Below, in pieces: positions 23,661 to 29,690 of a stretch of 29,690 bases of DNA. Origin of the DNA: Actinomycetes bacterium (GTDB taxonomy: Bacteria > Actinomycetota > Acidimicrobiia > Acidimicrobiales > Microtrichaceae); the NCBI GenBank assembly GCA_023389745.1, contig JAEWED010000137.1, forward strand, positions 1-29,690, in the 5' to 3' direction. The notes beneath the pieces are model-generated. The model made no database searches. It was not told the origin of the DNA and worked only from the letters and a program-made list of their open reading frames with translations. Both the position numbers and the translations under genes were made by a program. Position 1 is the first letter of the stretch; each line of letters opens with the position of its first letter.

Positions 23661-24332
23661 TCAGATGCCCAGCTCACCCCAGTCGAAGGGGCCGTCACGC
23701 TCCGGCGTGCGGTCCTCGTGGTCCTTGGCGGCGCCACGAGCGGCGTGGATGAACGCCTGCACCTTGAGCGCGTCCTTGCGGCTCGGGTCGCCGTCGACCT
23801 GGACGCCGGTGGAGACGTCGACGCCCCATGGCCGGACCCGGGCGACCGCCGTGGCCACGTTGTCGGGGCCGAGCCCACCAGCGAGCAGCAACCGACGGTT
23901 GATCGGTACGCCGTCGGTCAGGGACCAGTCGAACATCTGGCCCGAGCCCGGCGCTGGTGAGTCCAGCAGGATCGCGTCGGCGCCGTAGTCGTCGACCTTC
24001 GCCAGGCCCGGATCACCCGCGGGGAACGCCACGATCAGCGCCTGCACGTAGGGCCGCACCTCGGCGGCGTCGGCCGGGGTCTCGTGGCCGTGCAGCTGCG
24101 CGCCCCGCAGACCGGCGGTCTGCACGGTGTCGATCACGAACTGCGGGGACTGGTCGCGGAACACCCCGACGGTGAGGATCTCCGACGGCAGACGCCGCAC
24201 GATGTCGCGCACCTGGCCTGCGGTCACCTGACGGGGGCTCGGAGCGAAGACGAACCCGATGGCGTCCGCGCCGAGGCCGACGGCCATGAGCGCGTCCTCC
24301 TCGTTGGTGACACCGCAGATCTTGATGAACAC
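23661..24332 (-). CDS. trpF: Phosphoribosylanthranilate isomerase
   Basis: A 223-residue TIM barrel that performs the Amadori rearrangement of phosphoribosylanthranilate to CdRP, the step before TrpC. The general base Cys6 is in KICGVTN and the general acid Asp124 is in LLDSPAPGSG. The phosphate site is LAGGLGPDNV and GVDVSTGVQ. Mycobacterium and Streptomyces lack trpF and use bifunctional PriA, so a dedicated TrpF is informative here. The GTG at 24332 has TAGCCT 7 nt upstream. The last 25 residues are a charged tail. Confidence 0.96.
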   Translation of the reverse strand: MFIKICGVTNEEDALMAVGLGADAIGFVFAPSPRQVTAGQVRDIVRRLPSEILTVGVFRDQSPQFVIDTVQTAGLRGAQLHGHETPADAAEVRPYVQALIVAFPAGDPGLAKVDDYGADAILLDSPAPGSGQMFDWSLTDGVPINRRLLLAGGLGPDNVATAVARVRPWGVDVSTGVQVDGDPSRKDALKVQAFIHAARGAAKDHEDRTPERDGPFDWGELGI

Positions 24333-24345
24333 GCCGGGAAGGCTA
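24333..24345 (-). promoter_or_regulatory. Leaderless -10 box of trpF
   Basis: TAGCCT at 24340-24345 on the minus strand, 7 nt before the GTG at 24332. It is the same hexamer as the rpsA -10 box. Confidence 0.48.
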
Positions 24346-24374
24346 CCGGTCGCCGCCCCACCGTCCGTGGAGGG

Positions 24375-25160
24375 TTACGGAGTCCCGACCCGTAGTGCGT
24401 CGAGTGCTGCCGAGGGGTCCTCGGATGTCACCAGGTGCTCGCCCACCAGCACCGCGTGGTAGCCGGCGGCGGCGAGCGCCAGTGCGTCGTCGCGTCCACG
24501 GACACCGGACTCGGCGACCCGCACGGTGTCGTCGGGCATCTCGGCGGCGACGCGGACCGCGCGTGCCTGGTCGACCTGGAAGGTGACCAGGTCCCGCTGG
24601 TTCACACCGACGAGCCGTGTCCCGGTGTGCGCGACCGCACGTTCGAGCTCCGCCTCGTCGTGCACCTCGACGAGGGCGTCCAGACCGATCTGGTCGGCGA
24701 GCGCGGCGAAGTCCCGCAGCTCGGCGTCGTCGAGCGCCGCGGCGATGAGCAGCACGCAGTCGGCCCCCATGAGGCGGGCGTCGACGACGTCGTTGGCGCT
24801 CACGGTGAAGTCCTTGCGCAGCACCGGCAGCTCGACCGCGCCCCGGGCGGCGGCCAGGTCGGCAGCCGAGCCGCCGAAGTGGTCCTCGTCGGTGAGCACC
24901 GACAGGCAGCTCGCCCCACCGTCGCGGTACTGCACGGCGAGTGCGGCGGGATCGAGGTCGATGGCCAGGTCGCCCTTCGACGGGGAGCGCCGCTTGACCT
25001 CGGAGATCACCCGCAGTCGGTCGCCGGTCGCGAGCGCCGCTCGGAACCCCCTGGTGGGGCCGAGGTCGTTGCAGCGTTCGACGAGCTGGTCGGTGCGGCG
25101 GTCGTCCGCCGCGGCGCGGGCCCGGTGCGCCTCGAGGATCCGGTCGAGATAGGTGGCCAT
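24375..25160 (-). CDS. trpC: Indole-3-glycerol phosphate synthase
   Basis: A 261-residue TIM barrel that closes the indole ring from CdRP. Catalytic residues match the family: Glu54 and Lys56 in ISEVKRRSPSKGD, Lys116 in PVLRKDF, Glu165 in ALVEVHDEAE, Asn187 in VGVNQRDL, and Glu217/Ser218 in AESGV. It is monofunctional, not fused to TrpF. The frame is open upstream past 25700, but homology starts at the ATG at 25160. It starts 11 bp after the J-domain gene stop and is probably co-transcribed; a TAGCGT 8 nt upstream (25169-25174) could give a second start point. Confidence 0.96.
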   Translation of the reverse strand: MATYLDRILEAHRARAAADDRRTDQLVERCNDLGPTRGFRAALATGDRLRVISEVKRRSPSKGDLAIDLDPAALAVQYRDGGASCLSVLTDEDHFGGSAADLAAARGAVELPVLRKDFTVSANDVVDARLMGADCVLLIAAALDDAELRDFAALADQIGLDALVEVHDEAELERAVAHTGTRLVGVNQRDLVTFQVDQARAVRVAAEMPDDTVRVAESGVRGRDDALALAAAGYHAVLVGEHLVTSEDPSAALDALRVGTP

Positions 25161-25171
25161 CGCCGCTGACG

Positions 25172-25726
25172 CTAGTGCCGGCTCCGCGACCGCTCTTCCA
25201 CGATCTGGCTGCGGAACATCGCGACGACCGGGGCACCGACGAAGCACAGCGCCGAGAAGCCCAGGCAGGCCAAGCCGAGCGCGGTCAACGCGTCGATGCC
25301 GGTGGTGAGGCTCACCACCACGAGCACGACACCCAGGACGAACAGCGCCGGTGGCGCGATGAGCAGCGCTCGTGGCGGGGCCGTCGCCGGATCGCCCTCG
25401 TCGGGCTCGAAGCGCCAGGAGTCGTCGTCGTCCTCGTCCTCGTCGAAGTACGGGGTGAAGGCGCTCGACGGACGGTGGATCACCGGGCCGCCGTCGGGCG
25501 CACCGCCGTTGCGGGCACGGTCGTAAGCCTGTCGCGACGTCTCGGCGCCCAGCACCTGCCAGGCGGCGTTGACCTCTCGCATGCGACGTTCGGCGTCGCG
25601 GCGCGTGGCCGGGTCCTCGGTGGTGTGGAAGTCCGGGTGGTGCCGGCGCGCGAGGTCGACGTAGGCGCGCTTGATCTCCTCGGCGCTCGCGTCGCTGCGG
25701 ACTCCCAGCGACTCGTAGTGGTCCAC
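25172..25726 (-). CDS. Membrane-anchored J-domain protein
   Basis: A 184-residue DnaJ-like co-chaperone. The J-domain is at residues 2-70: HYESLGVRSDASAEEIKRAY, the essential HPD at 30-32, and the closing helix AWQVLGAETSRQAYDRA. There is no Gly/Phe, zinc-finger or substrate-binding domain. An acidic linker (FDEDEDDDDSW) leads to two membrane helices at about 120-142 and 148-172 and a basic tail. It would recruit DnaK to the membrane surface; the client is unknown. The GTG at 25726 is preferred over the GTG at 25750 because TACGAT lies 6 nt upstream and the longer start falls inside a hairpin. It precedes trpC by 11 bp. Confidence 0.87.
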   Translation of the reverse strand: MDHYESLGVRSDASAEEIKRAYVDLARRHHPDFHTTEDPATRRDAERRMREVNAAWQVLGAETSRQAYDRARNGGAPDGGPVIHRPSSAFTPYFDEDEDDDDSWRFEPDEGDPATAPPRALLIAPPALFVLGVVLVVVSLTTGIDALTALGLACLGFSALCFVGAPVVAMFRSQIVEERSRSRH

Positions 25727-25738
25727 GACGCCATCGTA
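25727..25738 (-). promoter_or_regulatory. Leaderless -10 box of the J-domain gene
   Basis: TACGAT at 25733-25738 on the minus strand, 6 nt before the GTG at 25726. The same hexamer and spacing occur at hisI. Confidence 0.5.
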
Positions 25739-25745
25739 GGACGGG

Positions 25746-25765
25746 GCCACGGAGGGAGCCGTGGC
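25746..25765 (-). terminator. ygfZ terminator candidate
   Basis: GCCACGG (25746-25752) and CCGTGGC (25759-25765) with a 6-nt loop, 22 bp beyond the ygfZ stop and just upstream of the J-domain gene -10 box. Confidence 0.58.
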
Positions 25766-25787
25766 GCCGCATCCGGCCGGTGGTGCG

Positions 25788-26726
25788 TCAGTCGCTGATC
25801 AGCGGCAGGTCGCGGACCGCCGCCGGTGCCACGACCTCGTCGTCGGCGCCGTCGGGCGACGTCCACCGCAGCGTCGCGTCGCACGGGACCTCGACGGAGC
25901 GGTGCACGAAGCCCAGTGCCACGGGGGCGCGCAGATCCAGGGACTCCCCCACGCTCGTGATGGTGCCGCGGGCCTCGCCGTCGACGACGATCTCGGCCCC
26001 CACCGGTGGCAGCACGTTCGTGCCGAGCACGAGGCCGCGCAGGTGGCGCGGTGTGTTGTTGCCGCGCGAGTCGATGCGGGCGACCAGCTCCTGGCCGGTG
26101 TAGCAGCCCTTGGTGAAGCTGACAGAAGCGTCCACGAGCCACTGCCCTGCTTCGCCGGGGATCACCGACTCGTCGAGCTCGTGCCCCATCGCCGGCCAGC
26201 CCTGTTCGACCCGAACGTTGTGCACCGCCTGGATGTGGCTCACCGGCACGCTCTCGGGCAGCTCGACCGCAGGCCCGAGCAGGTCGACCCCGGGCAGGCC
26301 CCGCCAGTCGACCGGCGCGACGATCGCTGCGTCGACCTCGGCGAGGTCGACGGTCTCCGTCGCGGGGCCGCGCAGGGCGACGCAGCGCCACTCGAGCCGT
26401 TCGATCGTGGCGTCGACGCGGAGCTTGAAGCGCTCGAGGCGCTCCACGACCGCATCGCCCGCTCCCCCGTCGACGTCGAGCACCACCTGGTCCGAGGCGA
26501 CCCGCGAGGCCCGCAACCAGGCGACCACCTTGCCCTGGGGCTGCAGCAGCAGCGTCCAGGTCTGTGCGCCCACCGCCAGTGCCGCCACGTCGGCCGACAG
26601 CTGGCCCTGCAGGAACGTCACGGCGTCGGCGCCCTTCACCAGGAGCACGTCGCGGTGGTACTCGAACGCGGCGACGGAACGTCGCAGCGCCAGGTAGCTC
26701 TCGGTCACGTCCAGCACGTCGCTCAC
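25788..26726 (-). CDS. ygfZ: YgfZ/GcvT-family folate-binding protein
   Basis: A 312-residue protein of the YgfZ (IbaG/COG0354) family, which binds tetrahydrofolate and supports iron-sulfur cluster enzymes. The diagnostic KGCYTGQE motif lies at 206-213 with Cys208, followed by RIDSRGNN. The N-terminal block LLVKGADAVTFLQGQLSADV is typical of the GcvT-like domain. The GTG at 26726 lies 15 bp after the trpE stop with GGTGAG between, so it is the third gene of the hisI-trpE transcript. The placement after trpE may be incidental. Length is normal. Confidence 0.92.
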   Translation of the reverse strand: MSDVLDVTESYLALRRSVAAFEYHRDVLLVKGADAVTFLQGQLSADVAALAVGAQTWTLLLQPQGKVVAWLRASRVASDQVVLDVDGGAGDAVVERLERFKLRVDATIERLEWRCVALRGPATETVDLAEVDAAIVAPVDWRGLPGVDLLGPAVELPESVPVSHIQAVHNVRVEQGWPAMGHELDESVIPGEAGQWLVDASVSFTKGCYTGQELVARIDSRGNNTPRHLRGLVLGTNVLPPVGAEIVVDGEARGTITSVGESLDLRAPVALGFVHRSVEVPCDATLRWTSPDGADDEVVAPAAVRDLPLISD

Positions 26727-26741
26727 CTCACCAGTGTGGTG

Positions 26742-28312
<1,571 letters not shown>

Positions 28313-28316
<4 letters not shown>

Positions 28317-28678
28317 GCTCCGAAGTCTCGGAAGAAGCAGCTGTAGGCGCCGGTGTGGCAGGCGCCGTTGCCCTCCTGTTCGACCTGGAACAGCAGCGTG
28401 TCGCCGTCGCAGTCGTAGCTGGCGGTGCGGATGAACTGCCGGTCACCCGAGGTGTCGCCCTTGCGCCACACCTCGGAACGAGACCGGGACCAGAAGACCG
28501 TGCGCCCCTGCTCCAGGCTCATGCGCAGGGTCTCGGCGTTCATCCAGGCCATCATCAGCACGGCCTTGGTCTCGACGTCCTGCACGATGGCGGGGACCAG
28601 GCCGTCGTCGTTGTAGACGACGAGGTCGAGCTCGTCGGTCCGGATCGGGATCGGAGTGACGGCAGGCGCTTCGGACAT
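28313..28678 (-). CDS. hisI: Phosphoribosyl-AMP cyclohydrolase
   Basis: A 121-residue zinc enzyme that opens the adenine ring in histidine biosynthesis. Metal-binding residues are in place: Cys90, Asp91 and Asp93 in YDCDGDTLLFQV, and Cys107 and Cys114 in ACHTGAYSCF. The early block VLMMAWMNAETL and the FWSRSRSEVWRKGDTSG substrate loop are typical. It is monofunctional, without the HisE pyrophosphohydrolase domain found in enterobacteria. The ATG at 28678 sits 6 nt after TACGAT, and GAGGG overlaps that gap. trpE follows with a 4-bp overlap, a hisI-trpE link that as I recall is common in actinobacteria. Confidence 0.97.
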
Positions 28679-28715
28679 GCCCTCATCGTAGGAGCGCGTG
28701 CGGGGTCGACCGAAA
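28679..28715 (-). promoter_or_regulatory. hisI promoter, leaderless, TTTCGG-N19-TACGAT
   Basis: On the minus strand -35 TTTCGG is at 28710-28715, -10 TACGAT at 28685-28690, and the ATG begins after 6 nt. Spacings match the trpB promoter exactly. Confidence 0.62.
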
Positions 28716-28781
28716 CCGGTTCCGCTGTGCCACGGCGAACGTCGCCGCCGGCGCGGAGGGGCGCGCGGAGAGGTTGCCCCG

Positions 28782-29174
28782 TCAGAGGTACAGGCCGGTG
28801 TGACCCTCTTCGAGGCGCTCGGCGGCGACCGCGTGGATGTCGCGTTCGCGCAGGATGATGAACGTCTCGACGCGGACCTCGACCTCGTAGACGTCTTCCG
28901 GGTTGAAGAGCACCCGGTCGCCCTCCTGGACGGCTCGCACGTTGGGGCCCACCGCCCGGACCTCGGCCCACGAGAGGCGCTTGCCCATCTGCGCGGTCGC
29001 CGGGATCAGGATGCCGCCGCTGGAGCGTCGCTCCTCGTCCGCGGTGTCGAGCTTCACCAGCAGCCGGTCGTTCAGCATCCGCACCGGCAGCTTGTCGTGG
29101 CGGCCCATCTGACCCTCGTGGCGGGCCTCGGTGCGGGGGCTCTCGGCGTCGGCGGTCTCGGGTGCGTCGGACAT
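28782..29174 (-). CDS. Cpn10/GroES-like protein, accessory
   Basis: A 130-residue protein with a Cpn10 fold from about residue 31: LPVRMLNDRLLVKLD, a mobile-loop-like ERRSSGGILIPATAQMGKR, then AEVRAVGPNVRAVQEGDRVLFNP and ILRERDIHAV. It departs from chaperonin GroES in having an acidic N-terminal extension of about 30 residues and a C-terminal tail ending EGHTGLYL. No groEL is adjacent. I recall similar divergent GroES-like proteins in other actinobacteria, separate from the groESL operon, of uncertain role. The ATG overlaps the preceding stop by one base (TGATG), so it is coupled to the LLM oxidoreductase gene upstream. Confidence 0.85.
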   Translation of the reverse strand: MSDAPETADAESPRTEARHEGQMGRHDKLPVRMLNDRLLVKLDTADEERRSSGGILIPATAQMGKRLSWAEVRAVGPNVRAVQEGDRVLFNPEDVYEVEVRVETFIILRERDIHAVAAERLEEGHTGLYL

Positions 29175-29690
29175 CAGTAGCTCCCGGTGTGCGAGAGCAC
29201 TTCGGCGGCGATCAGGTCGAGGTGCTCCAGGTCGTCCATGTCGAGGACCTGCAGGTAGATCCGCGAGATGCCCGCAGCAGCGAACTGCGACAGCTTGTCG
29301 AGCAGCTCGGCGGGTGTACCCGCCAGGCCGTTCTCGCGCAGCTCCGCGGGCTCGCGGCCGATCGCCGCGGCGCGCCGTGCGATCTCGGCCTCGTCGACAC
29401 CGCAGCACACGACCTGCGCCGCCGAACGCAGCACCGTCGACGGGTCGCGGTTGATCGCGCCGCACGCCGAGTTGATGCCCTGCTGCAGGTCGGTCGTGAC
29501 CTCGACCGAGGCGAACGGCACGTTGAACTCCGCGGCGAAGCGGGCGACCAGGGCAGGGGTGCGCTTCGGGCCGAAGCCTCCGATGATGATCGGCGGCGCG
29601 GCCTGCGCTGGCTTCGGCAGCGCTGGCGAGTCGACGACGGGCCAGAAGCGACCGTCGTGGGACCAGGTCTCGCCCAGCGGTGTGGACCAC
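29174..29690 (-). CDS. LLM-class flavin/F420-dependent oxidoreductase, C-terminal part
   Basis: The gene runs off the right edge; 171 C-terminal residues are visible. The conserved ETWSHDGRFWPV and PPIIIGGFGPKRTPALVARFA segments are typical of the luciferase-like monooxygenase (LLM) barrel that binds F420 or FMN, followed by the helical LAGTPAELLDKLSQFAAAGISRIYLQVLD end. F420 use is likely in an actinomycete but not proven. The correct frame has no start in the window: an internal Met at 29521 is not the start, because homology continues upstream of it to the edge. It is followed by the Cpn10-like gene with a 1-bp overlap. Confidence 0.88.
   Translation of the reverse strand, partial: WSTPLGETWSHDGRFWPVVDSPALPKPAQAAPPIIIGGFGPKRTPALVARFAAEFNVPFASVEVTTDLQQGINSACGAINRDPSTVLRSAAQVVCCGVDEAEIARRAAAIGREPAELRENGLAGTPAELLDKLSQFAAAGISRIYLQVLDMDDLEHLDLIAAEVLSHTGSY

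Noticed and set aside
28679..28781. Trp/His attenuator or leader peptide upstream of hisI
   Set aside because: No short frame with Trp or His runs and no alternative hairpins; the promoter geometry leaves no leader.
29184..29690. Upstream extension of the Cpn10-like frame to the window edge
   Set aside because: The other frame encodes clear LLM-oxidoreductase motifs there, and the Cpn10-like ATG at 29174 overlaps that gene's stop.

Overview
The window is high-G+C DNA from an actinomycete-like bacterium (Actinomycetota). A lineage outside the classical Mycobacterium/Streptomyces groups, perhaps Acidimicrobiia, is my guess and not proven. Support comes from the gene order pdtaR-polA-rpsA with a hisI/trp block nearby, which resembles the Mycobacterium tuberculosis region as I remember it. 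Other support is a DUF2510 protein, an ANTAR response regulator, an actinobacterial Cpn10-like protein, many GTG starts, and many genes that look leaderless (a TAnnnT -10 box 6-7 nt before the start codon). No phage, insertion sequence, CRISPR array or rRNA is visible. One tRNA-Leu(CAA) is present.

Layout. 1-1322: a TetR-family repressor and a cupin protein, divergent around two matched palindromic operators. 1363-9447 (minus): one tight operon reading cpaB, cpaE, cpaF, a VWA-tadB fusion, tadC and a multispanning GT-C-like membrane protein. It holds the motor and inner-membrane core of a Flp/Tad-type pilus but no visible pilin, TadE/F or prepilin peptidase gene. 9720-15929 (minus): rpsA, a SAM methyltransferase, polA, an ANTAR response regulator (PdtaR type) and a 96-residue coiled-coil protein. 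15963-18704 (plus): malQ and a PtpB-like phosphatase. 18750-21444: a DUF2510 membrane protein, a small lipoprotein, tRNA-Leu, a 55-residue membrane protein, a Bcp-type peroxiredoxin and the nucleoid protein HU. 21614-28678 (minus): trpA, trpB, trpF, trpC, a membrane J-domain protein, ygfZ, trpE and hisI. 28782-29690 (minus): a Cpn10-like protein and the C-terminal part of an LLM-class oxidoreductase cut by the window edge.

The trp genes supply five of the tryptophan-pathway proteins (TrpE, C, F, B, A); trpD and trpG are not here. Promoter-like boxes and a hairpin suggest four separate transcripts: hisI-trpE-ygfZ, dnaJ-like-trpC, trpF, and trpBA.

The least ordinary features are short repeats placed at gene starts. 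There is a 24-bp repeat over the polA/methyltransferase junction that triplicates the ATG, a 16-bp x4 array upstream of the ANTAR regulator, and a 15-bp x5 array at the start of the TetR gene. The other stand-out is the frequency and exact spacing of leaderless start sites, two of which share an identical TTTCGG-N19-TAnnnT-N6-start layout. No stretch longer than 300 bases lacks a gene.
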